Source of the DNA: Sanguinoderma infundibulare
Taxonomy: Eukaryota; Basidiomycota; Agaricomycetes; Polyporales; Polyporaceae
Length of the DNA stretch: 64,000 bases
Reading direction: 5' to 3'
NCBI GenBank assembly: GCA_032821775.1
Contig: JAVLRN010000009.1
Coordinates: 2,108,001 to 2,172,000, forward strand
The position numbers were made by a program, and so were the translations under genes. The notes below the pieces were generated by a model that worked only from the letters and a program-made list of their open reading frames with translations, made no database searches and was not told where the DNA came from. This document shows, one piece after another, positions 11,030 through 23,723 of the stretch (positions are counted from its first letter, which is position 1; each line of letters starts with the position of its first letter).

Positions 11030-12982
11030 ATGGCGACGGCTACTGCGACCTCAACAGCGGTCGAAGAAGAATCCCCTGACGCTCGTCTCCGCCGTCCCGT
11101 GCAGGCCGCCTCGAGGAGAAGGCTCTCAACCTTCCAGGCTGGACGCTACGCCCTTCCGCAGCCTTGTCATCAGCTTCCCCACTCGGTCGAAGCCCTTGAC
11201 CTCTCTCTCAACTCCCTCCCCCCTACTCTTGCCTCACTTCGCCTCCATGTTCTCACTTATCTGGCAGACCTCGAGACCCGGCTCTCCCTTCTCGAGTCGC
11301 CCATTTCCGCAGAAGCAATCATAGCCAGGGGCGAGCTAACAATGGAGGAGGCCCGCACATGGGCCCGGGATGGTCTCGAGATGCTGCGTTCCATTCGTGA
11401 AGACGTTCTCTCTCACCTCCCCGATATTTTCTCCCTCGACGCCGTTCCCTCCGTCGAGGACGTCGGAGAATTTGTCAACACACACATGCCGGATGTCCCC
11501 ACCCTCCCCGTCATGCGCTCCCATTTCCAAGATGTACCGGACGTCGTCCGTTCCCATCTCCCCGACTTCAACCTCTCTGACGTCCGCTCACGACTAGACA
11601 ACGTCCGTTCTCGCATATCCGACTTAGACTTCAATAGACCGCTAAACTATGTCCCAACGTTGTCTAATCGCCTTCAGTCCCTCCAAGCACACCTGTCCAC
11701 CATCGAGCTCCCGTCCCACGTGTATCTGTCAGCCTTCGCTCCAAGCGCTACGCTCTCTGCCCTCCTCGACAAGGTCCTTTCCTCCAATCTCGTTGCTGAC
11801 ATCTCATCTGACCTCCGGAGCGGCGAGGAGACGCTAGAGAAGGCAGCCGTGGAGATAGCGCGAGCCATGACACGTTCCCTTAACGGCTCTCGTCTCATCG
11901 AGTACGTCGACCTGCCTGAGAAATGGCGCAACAACCCCTTCGTTGAGGGCGGCTACAGGTACGTGCGATAACATCCGGACGAACGTGCTTGGCTCACGCC
12001 CCCCGCGTCCGAACGTGCAGATTTATTCCTCTACATGATTGGCCGCGACTCGTCCTCTCGTTATTCGCTCTGCACAATGAGACCCGTGCGTACCTCAGCA
12101 TATATCGATTTGAGGGAGCTACTTACCATTGGCTGGCCGAACTTGCAGTGAATATCCACACGCATTTGATACCCTTCTTGCTCTGGTCCTTCGCACTCTT
12201 CCGTTTCTCTCCATCCTACGACGCGTCTGACATCCAAGAACCGGCCAAAGTCACATTCACTTTATTCGCATTGCTCTGTCTCTTCACGAGTGCCTTATGG
12301 CACACCATGGCCGGCTGCGCGCACCCTGAGGGGATGGAATTTTGCGCTCGGGTAGACTACGTCGGAATTGGCTGGTAAGTTTCAGGGTCGGTCTTCGAGT
12401 GGCCCTGGAGCTGGCTGACGTCTGTCCGATGTTTGCCAGGCTCATCAGCGCAAGTGTCGGCACCGTCGTCTATTACGGCTTTCAGTGTCGACCGTTCGAG
12501 CGCGACGCATTCCTGCTGCTCTGCCTTGCCGTCGGTGTCTCTGGCAGCATCGTCCCGTTTACGGGCTGGTTTAACCAACGCGAGTATAAGGTGAGTTGCT
12601 GAACGTTTCAACAAATTGAGCGACGCTAAACATCCACGTCGACGTTCAGAACGCACGCATCGCGTTCTTCCTCTGCCTGGCGTTCAGCAGCATCGCACCC
12701 CTGCTAGAACTCTCTCGGATACACTCGACGCAGGAGATGTATGCCTTCATCTCCCCGATCGTCCCTTCTCTGTCGTCCTACATCGTCGGGCTTGTCTTCT
12801 ACGCGACGCACTTTCCCGAGTGCGTCCTCGCGTCACGTTGGCCGTCCATGCGTTGGCTCGACTGGCTCGGGGGCGGGTCGCACGCGATCTGGCACGTCTT
12901 CATCGTGCTCGCCATCAGCCTGCACAAACGTGGCATGGAGGTCATGAAGGCCGGCATCGGGGAGGGGTGCGTCGTGATGTGA
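11030..12982 (+). CDS. PAQR/hemolysin-III family 7-TM receptor with long N-terminal extension
   Basis: Exons 11030-11958, 12021-12085, 12149-12374, 12440-12590 and 12650-12982 give 567 residues. The first ~300 residues are a non-membrane extension with repeated short helical units (SHLPDIF, SHLPDFN, SDLDFN). The PAQR core follows: SLFALHNETLNIHTHLIPF across an intron, a chain of hydrophobic helices, SALWHTMAGC, GWFNQREYK and finally GGSHAIWHVFIVLAI. The His residues in SALWH and SHAIWH match the zinc site of adiponectin-receptor/Izh proteins. The fungal members closest in layout (Izh3-like) have soluble N-terminal extensions and affect zinc and sterol homeostasis; AdipoR relatives are ceramidases. 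The start ATG follows shortly after an upstream T/C-rich stretch. Confidence 0.9.
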
Positions 12983-13508
12983 TGTCGATCTCTTCTTCCC
13001 TGTTCGACGGCTGCTGTTGCGGTCGATTTCTTGCTGTCTTGGACAGGTCCGGGTGGTAATTGCTTTGGAGGACCGGGAAGGCGTGGATGGATTGTTTGAG
13101 GAGAATTAGTGACTTTGACATTCCGACTTGTAGCCTATAGTTTTCCGGTTGCATGGCTTTACAGTACTTAGACAGACGGTTTGATATGTCTTGACTGCTC
13201 GGGGATGTGCGGCGTGAGAAGGCATCGACATCACCGGTGCGCCGCTGGGATGCAACTCTGTCGGACCGTTTACATATAGAATTCCACGGGGACGTCACGC
13301 CGTACTGAACGCTGCATGCTGCAGCGCTCTGAAGCCTCTCAGGCTCCATGCTCTTTACAGCGGGTGTGCACGATGCCCTCAGTAAAAGCAAGTACGGGTC
13401 GCGCACGAATCTACGATTTGGGGTTCCGCTTCCGCGTGAATAAATAGCAGGGGATTGGGCGTGCCGTTCCCACGCTACCTTAAATCCTACCCGTTGCGGC
13501 CCCGCGAC
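12983..13508. other. intergenic region
   Basis: This holds the 3' end of the PAQR gene and the promoter of the coiled-coil/DUF6697-like gene at 13509. Nothing else was recognised. Confidence 0.5.
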
Positions 13509-16323
13509 ATGTCGGACGCCGTGCAGCCACGGGGCGAGGTCGACCTCCAGGCGTTGGTCGGCCACTACAAGGAGAAATGCGGCACGAAGGACAATCAAAT
13601 CTCGGAGCTCGAGGCCCAGCTCGTGTTGCTGCAGCGACGGTTTGAGGAGGCGAACGGCGGCGCCGCGCTGTCGAGGGCGACAACCACGAAGACGAACGAG
13701 GTGCGTTTTTGGACGCTTTTCTATGGGTGCATGAGGAATATCGGTGTTGACGGCGCCTGTATAGCGCGGTATCGGGCTGAGCACGCCGCCGCCGTCGCAG
13801 GGCAACTCGCCGCCTGCCTATGCGAACGGCGAGTCGGGGAGGGTGCGTGTCCGCGACGCGTCGGGGAGCCCCCGAGGGGGACGGAGGGAGAGGAGCAGTG
13901 ACGACGAGAACCTGGGCGATTTTGCCAGGCGCATCAGAGCCCAACAACGCGTCGGGCGGGGACAGGAGAGGGCACAGCAGGACAACAAGATCAAGAAGGA
14001 GAGAGCGCCGCGGAACGAGCCGCAGAGCCAAAATCGGGTGCGTATCCATCGTGCTTTATCCTTTTTTTTTTTTTTCGGTGCGTATATGTATGCGCGGGTG
14101 CTGAACCGTTCTTTGTCGTAGAGACCGGGACCGATGAAGCGGAAGCGCGACGCGCTGGAAACCAGCTCGGATTCGAACTCGGGCTCGGACTCTGACACGC
14201 CGCTTGCGAACCGGAGGAGCGTCACCGTGGACTCGAACGGGAGGGGCCGGAGCAGGTCGAAGAAGATGACGTTCAAGGGGGTGTACCCTCCCAAGTTAGC
14301 GCCAGAGCAGCTACGCAGGTACACGCCTATATGCTCCCCACCGCCGCCCTCGATCAATTTGAGGGCGACCCCAGTCGACTCTCTAGGAGGGAAGGATGAC
14401 GACGATGACGACAAAGAGGACGACGACGAGAGGATGAGTGACGTGGACGATTTGTTCTCGTTATCCTCGTTGACCCCGGTGTCTTCGCGTCCTGCCAGCC
14501 CTATGCTTGTCGACCTGCCCCTCACGCCAGAATCGGAGGCAGCAACTAGCCCAACCTCGGAAGAGCCTTCGGCAGCACAACAACGTCCAGTCGTGGTCCA
14601 TTTTCGCTCGCAGTCGAGGGAGCTTTCTTACTTCGATGAGCCCATCCCGTACCCACGCGCCTCTACCACGCCTTCTGCGCGCCCCCAGCCGGGTCCGTCG
14701 ACCACTTGGACTCAGGAACCATTACCTGAGGCACTGCGCGCTAAGCCCGTCCAGGCTCCATCAGCAAGGCCTACGACGGTCACGACTTCGACTATCGAGT
14801 CCTCTCGCCTCTTTCAAAACACCTGGATCTTCCAGGAGAGAGCTTTCGCGCCAATCCAGGCCGACCCACCCAGTGTCCACCCCTGCTCACCTCAATCCTG
14901 CACAGAGCTAGCCGCTCTCCCTCGTTTCCGTTTCTCTTTTCCTCGTGCCAATACTCTCCCTCCTGCGTCGGCTTCGACGGCTTCTACGGTGTCTTCCGCG
15001 TCTCGGCCTCCGCCTCAGGCATCGGCCATACCTCAGACTCTGCGGCCGCTGGATGTCGCTCGGAACCGTCAGCGGCAGGAAACAAGTACGAACAATGGAA
15101 CTCCAATGTTCACCGCACAGCTTCGGAGAGCTCCGCCGCCTGCGACCGCTGCTCCTTCCAGTGTCCCTCCTCAGCCCCCTGCAATTGCCCATCCGACAGT
15201 GACCGCTGCAACAACAAGCACTCTACCGATGACTTCTCCAGCAGACACTAGTTCTTCCGCCGCTGCCCATCCAACGACTGCTCCCTCTCCCAGCACTGCT
15301 CCTCTTCCACCTCCATTCACACAACACAACGAGTCGCAAGAACCAGGTGCACCAGTGTCGTCTGCTATTGTCTCATCGTCACGTCCCGTAAAACAAGAAG
15401 GTGGCCGTGGGCGGCGCCATAAGGTATGAACGCTTCATTCCATATCACGTCGATGTTCTAACGGGCGGACATGTCACAGACACGCCTAACCGAGCTAATC
15501 CCTGGGATACAAACGAAGCTCGGGCCGCCTATCATGGACGATGAAGCGGCTGCTCGGCGCCGGTCAGGGCTCACTCCCTATGAGGCCGTCGTCGATGACA
15601 CTCTTCGTCACCTCACATGCAGACGCGAGTTCCTCAGTCAAACATTTGGCGGTTCGACGAGAATGTATACCACGACCCGGGACGATCGTCATCTCATTGT
15701 TGAGAATCTGGAGACGAACTCTCAGCTACCTACCGGCATTGGATCCCCGGGTCTGCTGTGCTATCCGCTCCAAGTGCCCAACTGGGAGAGCGGGAAGAAG
15801 CATTCGCTGTTCGTCCCCGTCGAGGCTCACAAGTTTTGGTACTTGGGAGACTACGAGGTCACCGAGACGGAGTCGCTTTCTAAGGAGGAGTATGCCGCAT
15901 GGCCACTGAACGTAGGTGTCATCTTCGATATTCCGCTCGACTTCCCGCTTAGCCACGTATTCGCATGCAGTTCAAGCGAAAATTGGCGGGTGAGATCAGC
16001 AACTTGGCGAAATACCGGGACACCCGGGTGGAGGTCGCCCTGCGGCGGAACGGACGCAAGCCAACCGCCGCTGAATGGGCCAAGGCGTTTAAGAACCGTG
16101 ATGATGACTACAAAAACGTCTCGCGGGACGACATCATTCAGGCTTACGAGCAGGGGCATGTGGTATGTAATGAGCGTCGCAGGTGCTTCTACGCATGCAC
16201 ACTGACGACATCTGTTGCCAGACGATGAAGCTCTATCGCATGCAGTGCGTCGGTTACGACGTCGGTTTCGTGAGGCAAATCGCAGAGAAACTGCCCGCAT
16301 ATCTTGCGAGACGTGGCGGCTAA
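13509..16323 (+). CDS. coiled-coil and low-complexity protein with a DUF6697-like C-terminal domain
   Basis: Exons 13509-13700, 13765-14037, 14122-15423, 15480-15911, 15971-16162 and 16222-16323 give 830 residues. A short coiled coil lies at the start (DNQISELEAQLVLLQRRFEE). A charged region with RARRIRAQQR-like composition and a 400-residue Ser/Pro/Thr-rich disordered stretch follow. The conserved part is C-terminal: LTPYEAVVDDTLRHLTCRRE, VPNWESGKKHSLFVPVEAHK, FWYLGDYEVTETESLSKEEY, KAFKNRDDDYKNVSRDDIIQ and a final MQCVGYDV segment. The W-YLGDYEV texture resembles the basidiomycete domain DUF6697 of unknown function, a family assignment from memory. All introns are phase 0, except that I cannot exclude retention of the short one at 15912. 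Confidence 0.78.
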
Positions 16324-17222
16324 GTCTGTGCGGTCCAGGAGCCGCGAGCTTCCGCCGGCGGCGCGGCTCGTCCTGCGAACTCTCACTGGGACCCTCCCTC
16401 GGCCGCTGCGCCTCCTTGTCCTATACAACATTCCCATTTAATTTCTCCTACCCAACATTACCTGACATGTCGATACTGTACACAATAGCTTATGGCTCGG
16501 CTATCATACGAAGAAAATACTTACTCGCCTACAATACAGTACTTGTTGCCTTTGACCTTTGCGTTTTCTCTTTTGATACATACGACCCTCAAAATTTTCT
16601 CTTGCGCTACTGTACGTATGTACAGGCATGGCCGCCGCATTGGTATGCCAAGGTATGCAATTCTCGATGCGTCTCGATGAGCAGCGCTCAGACTTTTCAG
16701 TGGTATTCCACTCTTCCCCGTATTCCATCCATCTTCTGCGCACGCCTCTCTCTAAGCCAACATGGAGGGAGACAGCGTGCCTATTCTCAAACTGTAGTAC
16801 ATTGAGAGGCTGTTGAGAGAGAGGCCAAGCCGCTCAAGTCGCCGGGTCGAACGCCCAGATCGCAGTCGGTAACCCTGCAAGCGCACATCGCGTTGCTGGA
16901 AAGGTGAATCGCGAAGCTCGAAGCGCGTCCACCAGTTCAGGCTAGACAGCAGCAAGGACGACCAGCCCATGCGAGTCAGTCCCAAGTCGATTTGCGGGCG
17001 GGGCGGCGCCGAAACTAAAACCACCCGCTCCAGCTTCGGCGGGGTCGCGAGGTCGGCATTGCTCCACGTCCAATGCAGAATCCTGGGTATATGCGTGAGG
17101 GCGTCGTCCAGTGCCCCCCCCCCTTTTTTTTTTTTTCAGCCCACGCAGATCTTGGGAAAAGAAGGCACCGTCACTGTTTGGGGAGAATTTCGACATTTAG
17201 ACAAGGCGGCTTAAAGATTAGA
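16324..17222. other. intergenic region with a C/T homopolymer run
   Basis: About 900 bases between two convergent genes. A run of C followed by T lies around 17116-17138. Weak minus-strand frames exist between 16750 and 17020, but none shows conserved texture or splice-supported continuation. Confidence 0.4.
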
Positions 17223-19568
17223 TCACGAAGAGTTTGCTCGAGCCTCCTTCTCCTTGGTGTGTGCGCGAGCCTCGATGTCCGACTCGGGGACCTCCACGAC
17301 GTCATCATCAACGTCGTCGTCGTCGGTGTCCTCTTGCGGGAGGATGAGGTTCAGCACCAGCGCGACGAGCCCAGCGACCAAGACTGCCCAATCCACACTT
17401 TCGTCAGCACCCAGCTATCCCCCAGTCATAGATCAGCAAGGACGTACAAGGCGTGGAGAGCACGATTGTGATCGAGTCGAAGAGACCCTGGAGGCCCTTG
17501 CCCGGGCTCCGCACGCTGTCGAAGAGGTGGGTGAAGATCGTCGGGACGAGCAGGTCCCCGACGCCGAACGACAGCGCGGCGGCGAGCACGAAGCGGTCGC
17601 GGCGCGTGAAGCGGTTGTACGCGAGCACGCGGACGCCCGACGTCGCGACGCTCGCGAACAGGAACGTCGTCACGCCGCCGAGGACCGGGTTCGGTACTGC
17701 GACGAGACGGGTAGGGTGGGTCAGTATATGGCATATGCGCGCGGCAAGTCGAAAGCGCGAAAGGAAGGACAGGCGGACGACGTACTGGCGAGGAAGACGC
17801 CGGAGATCTTGCCGAGGACGCCGAAGAGGATGAGGAAGGCGCAGCAGAAGCGGCCTGCGGTGCGGTTTGCGCAGCGGGTGATCGCGATCACGCCGTTGTT
17901 TTGCGCGAAGATGGACAGCGGTGTGACGGTGAAGAGGGCCGAGACGAATCCGCCGATGCCGTCGCTCTGAATGTGCTCATTTAGATAGGCGTCGAATACG
18001 ATGGTTGATCACCGTGACACTAACCAAAACGCCACCCTGGATACGGCTGTCGAACTCCTCTCCGACGACAGCGACGCGGGAGACCTCTGCGGAGGCGGTG
18101 ATATCGCCTATCGCTTCCATAGCGAGGGAGACTGGACATCATGTCAGAAAGAATTTGAGGAGTTGCTCACGAGTATGGCATACCGTAGACGGCTAACATG
18201 GGGAGGATCGCAGGTGGGTATACGCGGATCTTGAAGGTATGCACCCTGCGAACCTTAGACCAAGAAACAGGCGACCCTAGTAGACTGAACACTCACCAGA
18301 GGAAAGTAATTGCAGGTGCTGTCTTGATGCTGCTCCCGTCGATGTACCCCGCCGCACCGGCGACGATACATCCGACTGCCAAGCCGACAATGACAGAGAT
18401 ATTCTTCAAGAAAGGTGAGCCGAACAGCTCGGTGAGGATAATGCTGACAAAAGACAGGAAGCCGAGCCCGATGAACTCCGGGGAACCCCAAAGAAGCGGA
18501 CGAGGGGCCAGGGTGGATGGACAAAGCTGGTAAATGCCTGACGTCGGGCGACTCATGCAATTGGATCCTCCACCCCAGTTGGGTATACCAGATGAACCGA
18601 TGAGGGAGGCACCGATCATGACAATGACAGTTCCTGTTGTGCAGTTAGCAGTGGACGTGGAAATGCATAGGGGTGACAAGCAACCTGTGACCATAGGTGG
18701 GAATATGCGCTTGAGAACTCTGGCCGGAATGAAGGACATGAATATCTCCAGGAAAGCGCAGATAAGCGACGTTCCTAGAGACGAGTCCAAGTCAGCATTA
18801 TTCGTGCACATATTTATGCACGGTCTAGTCACCCAAAACCATGCCGTAGGCATCGGGACAAGGTGCTCGTGTGACCGTCCCGTCTTGAGCTACGGTGGAC
18901 GGACAGGTTCCATCTGCATACATTGCATTAAATATCTGTGCGGATTGAGCGTCAGCAGGCATACATGAGCTGATAAGGACACGTACGGCGTTTGCAGTGC
19001 TCAGAGTAGCGAAACTAGTGCCCACGACGGAGATTAGGCCAGTACCGAGGTAGTATCGGCCAAATAGCGGCAGGCGGGACATTTGAACCAAGCTAAGGAT
19101 GCCTATGCCGTTATCTCAATATGCAGGACTAGAAAAACAGGGCAGAAAGATGCAGGACTGACCACAGCCGACGAGGGAGGCAGAAATCATGTAGGCAGAC
19201 GTCTCCGAGTCCAGGTTCAATGCGCTTGCGAATATAATCGGCGGGGTGATCAAACCAGCGAGCATGGCGAGGGCATGCTGCAAGCCGCTTGCGGCAGCGA
19301 GGACGATCGGTAGCTCTGAGTCGAGGGCGTAAAACGGTGGACCAGTCTTCGTCCGCTTTCCTCCACGTCTCCAAGGAAGGCTGGGCATGCAAAGCCAGGC
19401 GTAATCGTAGTCACCGAGCCAGCCGTGTCTCGTCGTCACTTTGCGCTTGATGTGCTTCAGACGACCTCCGAGACCCCATGCGCGCTGCGAGTCGGACGAG
19501 GGTGACTGAGAAAGCGAAGGAGGAGGGAGCTTGTTGGGCTGCTCAGTGTTGACCGAGTGCAACGACAT
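17223..19568 (-). CDS. UapA-like uric acid/xanthine permease (NAT/NCS2 family)
   Basis: Ten exons: 19163-19568, 18987-19102, 18833-18935, 18685-18774, 18297-18633, 18184-18245, 18025-18131, 17786-17966, 17448-17696 and 17223-17383, giving 603 residues. The model aligns along its whole length with Aspergillus UapA: HGWLGDYDYAWL, GLQHALAMLAGLITPPI, GTGLISVVGTSFA, CPDAYGMVLG, FPPMVTGTVIVMIGASLIG, STLAPRPLLWGSPEFIGLGF, EAIGDITASAEVSR and SRIQGGVL. The NAT signature is present as QNNGVIAITR, with the motif Gln, Asn, Gly, Thr and Arg all kept. NAT proteins are 14-TM H+ symporters of the plasma membrane. UapA carries uric acid and xanthine for use as nitrogen sources. The C-terminus ends in an acidic, cytosolic tail. 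Confidence 0.95.
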
Positions 19569-20058
19569 GGCGCAGGCTGGAGGAGGTCCGATCGTCAAAG
19601 GAGACGATGGGAGTCAAACGAAAGCCTTGGGTGCCGTAACAGAGAGAACTGAGCATCGAGGCCATCCCAGCGCTGTCCAAAAGTTTGTTAGCGAGACAGA
19701 TAAGAAGTCAAAGCATGTCCGAGGGCCGATAAGCAGTCGCTGGCATAAGGTTTACGCGCAAGGTGGTCTCAGCGCCTATCACGGCATACTCCGTCGCTCA
19801 GGTCCGCCGAAAAAGGTCACTGCACTCCTTCGAGTTGTTCGAGTTCCTCTTCAATCGCATCAACTGCCTGCTATCAACTTGTGTTTGAGCGGCGGGCACA
19901 GGCCCCTGGACCCGGTTCTTTTCACGGATAGTGACATGCACGACTGTTCGTTCCGCCTACTTTACTCTCGACGAACGACACTGGCCAGAATGACTGCATT
20001 AACTTCTGGGAAGGCTATTACGGCTACATCGCAGAGTGCACCAGGGTACTGCTTGCGG
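19569..20058. other. intergenic region upstream of the purine permease gene
   Basis: It should contain the permease promoter and the 3' end of the SDR gene. No gene-like reading or repeat was found. Confidence 0.45.
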
Positions 20059-21188
20059 TTATTTCAAGGTGGGCGAAACGTGCTCGACACCATCCACAGT
20101 CAACAACAAACCACTGTCCGACGTCTTCAGCCCGTCGATCACCTTCAGCTGCCCAGACACGGACGTCTGAGGCGTCAGCAGGTCCCACGGCACACCGTAC
20201 TTTTCCTTGTACACTGCGACCATCGCGGCCAGTCCTTCGCTCATCGGCGGGTTGCCTAGTACGATAAGCGCGTCAGCCCTCAGCGCCCTCCGACGGTCAC
20301 GATTCGTCGACTCACCGGATTCGCCAAACGTCCCAGAGGTGTCGACGATCCCGGGATTGAGGGACACGACGACGAAGCCCTCGCTCTTGAGCTTGATGGC
20401 GAACTTGGTCGTCGCGATGAGCGCAGCGGCCTTGGTCATGCAGTACGCTGCGATGTCGGCCTGTTCGATGGCGAGGATGGACTTGTGGTCCGTGCCGCCG
20501 GTGCTCACGACGGCGATCTTCTTGGTTGGGGAGGCACGGAGGAGGGGGAGGAACGCGGTGATGGCGTGGATCGTGCCGAGAGCGTTCACTTTGAACTGGA
20601 AGGGGATGAAATATTATTCGAGAAACATTTCCGCTGGTGAGGACGGGTATGACGCACAGCGGTTATAAAATCACCATCCAGCTCGTCCATGTTAGGGCTA
20701 CGGAGGAATGGTCGGACCGTGGACTAGGTGCGCTGAGTAGTGAGCGGCATGAGAGGCTTACAAGTCGTCGAATCCCTTCATAGCGGCAGCCATGTCGGTG
20801 TGTGCCGCGACGTGGATGAGAACATCCAGTGCTCCGCCGGTGATGTCCGAGACCTGCTTGGCTGCACGCTTTAGGAAGGATGATGTGCGTGAGCGATGTC
20901 AACCCGGAGCAGAAAGAGTAACGAACAAACCTCGAGCGTGGCGTGATTAGCAACGTCGGCCGCAACGACGTGGACATTTCCGAGACCGGCGATGGTGACG
21001 TTGAGATGGGTGGATCCAGCGGGGTTCCGGACGACCGCAATCACCGTGGCATCTGGCCTCGCCGCCTGCAGAGAGTAAGTACGGTCTGTATGAGACTAAA
21101 ATAATCTCAGGGAGAGAGGACCTACCAGCTGTCGAACGAACTCGAGACCGATTCCGCGAGAGGCACCAATGACGGCGTAGGAAGGCAT
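20059..21188 (-). CDS. short-chain dehydrogenase/reductase, CsgA/C-factor-like
   Basis: Exons 21126-21188, 20931-21065, 20762-20868, 20658-20697, 20316-20595 and 20059-20255 give 273 residues. The Rossmann nucleotide-binding motif is at the start (MPSYAVIGASRGIGLEFVRQ, TGxxxGxG type with the Thr replaced by Ala). The family elements VNALGTIHAITAFLPLL, VVSTGGTDH, AYCMTKAAALIAT (catalytic Tyr and Lys) and VSLNPGIVDTSG follow. The layout is that of the classical-like SDRs related to bacterial C-factor, found in many fungi. It would act as a cytosolic NAD(P)-dependent oxidoreductase with unknown substrate. It is not obviously linked to its neighbours. Confidence 0.9.
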
Positions 21189-21748
21189 TGTAGGCGGCAA
21201 GGATGGGTGAGGATGGGGCTTCATGGCTTCATGAGGATGCTGCTTATATCCCCCCCCCCAGGAACCCTCCATTCTGCCCAATTCGTGAAGCTAGACCGTC
21301 ACCGTCGCACGTACGCATACGTTCGGCATGTACACTGTATGTGCACAAGAAGAACGGCAGTGAGCACCCCAAACGCAATTGGACCGGATTTCGTGTGGGT
21401 CTCGATACCCACCTGCTTCTCCTGCAGAGCATGGCCCAAGTGAAGAACGAATTGCAAAATTCGTGCGTGCGTTGCCGTCGCACAGGACGAGTGTTCATCT
21501 TCAATCGCATCAACGGCGATCGTCATGTCTGACTCCAACGAGCACTCTGTAAGTCACCAGTGATTGAAAAGCATCAACGACAGCTATGACTGAACCTGAA
21601 CCTGAGCCACCCTGAGGTGTAATCCGGGATTCCCAGGCGCACGCATGACGTTGAGAGATACCGTGTACCACTGAATTCGTGATCCACTCTCGCATAGTAA
21701 GACAGAAAGTCTGGGACTCGGATTCCAACAACCTCGTCCATGGGCATA
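21189..21748. other. intergenic region between SDR and alpha-galactosidase genes
   Basis: It holds the SDR promoter and the 3' end of the GH27 gene. A C-run occurs near 21251. No coding signal was recognised. Confidence 0.45.
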
Positions 21749-23723
21749 TCAAGCAGGAGAGATGCGCAACGCCACCGTGTCGTGCGTGTCGACCGTGGTC
21801 GAGTAGCTCGTCGTGAACGTGCCCAGGTCCTCGCCCGTCCACATGTCGTGCACCAAAAACTTCTTCGAGCGAGACCGGAGGCCGGGGACACTCGCGAAGT
21901 CGAACGTCTTCGTCGCCGTCGTGTTCGCCGTGTTGATGATGAAGACGTGCGTGCCCCGCGACGATCGTCCCGAGTAATACTCGGGCGGCGAGGTCGTCGG
22001 AGCCCCCTCGGTAGGAGTGAAGGGTGCGGCGGGGGTGCCGATCCTGGCGTCCTGGTGGAACGCGAGCAGCTCGGCGTTCTTGACGATGTCGAGCTGGGTC
22101 GAGTTCAAGAGGGAGAGCTGACAGAGTCGACGTCAGCTTAGAGCACGCGGATGAATACTATGGTCTGGCTGGTTGGGGCTTACGTCTGTGCCAAGGAGGA
22201 TCGGGCTCTTGAGGAACACCCACGCTGCGAAGTGTGTCCGCTGCTCCTGGATGGTCAAGCCCCCGTTCCCGATCTCCATCATATCCCTACGCATAGATCG
22301 AGTTATTCCCCGCAGGCTGAGGTTGCAAGAGGAATCGATGTCCGCTTACATGTCGTTATGGGAGAAGAAGTCGATCGAGTCAAGGTGCTGGACGTTGAAG
22401 GCGATTATACTAATGACGGAGCTCCACGATGGGCTCACGTCACCAGTCATACGCCACGAGTGACCCTACGTCCCCACCGGTATCTCAGTGATGGAATTAG
22501 CAAAGAGACGGAGAATTACTTACGACGCGAGCACCCCATTCCCATACGTTGGCGTCTCCCCAGATACAAAGACTGAAATGGAACGCTCGCCCAATTTTGT
22601 CCAGCGCAGCGCTGAATCGACATGGTGAGCACGTGCCTCGGCCATTGAGTGGATGGCACCTACATCATTTGACGGTAGCGAATTGCAGAGTTAGAGTTGC
22701 TATCATAAAACTCCTGAGGACGAACACTGTTCGAAATGATGAAGGGGAGGCACGCACTACCAGTCACCACCCGGCGGATCCTATGAACGAAATGTCAGGA
22801 CATAAAAGCCACCATCGGAAACTTGTATGGACGCACTGCAGCATCGGTCCAATTGGCGGGAACATTGCAGTTATCTGGTCTCGGTCTCAATACCCGTGTC
22901 CCACACGGGGCGTAAACATGGTTGAAACGGACGCACCATACTTGAGGTCTAGACCGGGAGAACAAATCTGAGCTTTTCCCGCACACGAGGGTAGACGATG
23001 ATTGGATGGACTCACAATCGACGCCCCATTCAGCAAACGTCGCAGCGTCCAGCTCTTCGTTTCCGAGAGACGCAGGGTACCCGCCACAAGTGGCCGTCCC
23101 GGCATCGCTGTATATTCCAAACTTGAGGCCGAGGGCGTGCACTTGCTCGCCAACGCCGCTGATCCCGTCCGGGAACTTGCTCGGGTCAGGCACAATCCGG
23201 CCTGTGATGTTGTCTCGGGCCTTGAGCGACCAGCAATCCTGTAGGATGAGGTTTTCCTTTAGCATGCTATGAAGCGGGAAGGCGGAGGAAGACATACGTC
23301 AATGTTGATGTACTCGTATCCTGCCTTGGCAAGCCCGAGGGAGATGAACTGGTTCGCGGCACTGAGGATCTTGGTTTCGTTGATATCTACGGCATGGAAC
23401 TGTTGTCAAGTCAAGTACCTGGGGAAGTAGGCAGGCAAACGCACCGCAATGATACGCATTCCAGGAGTTCCAGCTAATCCAAGTTGGGGGTCAGTCAGGC
23501 GTCTTGCACATCCCATGTTCAACGAGGGAAGTAGTTACCCCAGGGCAGGAAGCTTTCCCACGTGATGGGATGGACCGAGGGTAGGAGCTGAAGCGGCAAT
23601 GCCTGTGAGGGCACTAGTCGCAGTTGGAGAGGTCGACAGCGTCGACTGCGCAGCTACGGATGCGAGAGTCACTCCGAGGACGCACACATAGAGCACGGAC
23701 ATGGTCATGGTGGATGCTTTCAC
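21749..23723 (-). CDS. secreted GH27 alpha-galactosidase
   Basis: Twelve exons: 23539-23723, 23445-23473, 23298-23386, 23016-23238, 22937-22948, 22837-22874, 22758-22780, 22664-22699, 22524-22611, 22350-22465, 22184-22286 and 21749-22117, giving 436 residues. A signal peptide ([18 protein letters not shown]) is followed by [47 protein letters not shown] and YLKYDNCNVP, where the Asp is the GH27 nucleophile. Further motifs are [45 protein letters not shown] and [17 protein letters not shown] with the acid/base Asp. The C-terminal half is the beta-sandwich domain. It should release alpha-galactose from raffinose-type sugars and galactomannan outside the cell. The first in-frame ATG at 23723 was used; 23708 and 23702 are also possible. 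Confidence 0.94.

Noticed and set aside
17100..17140. C/T homopolymer run as a functional element
   Set aside because: Simple-sequence run without partner; may be a slippage site only.
19531..20259. 242-codon plus-strand frame upstream of the permease gene
   Set aside because: No conserved texture; overlaps the antisense of two confident genes.
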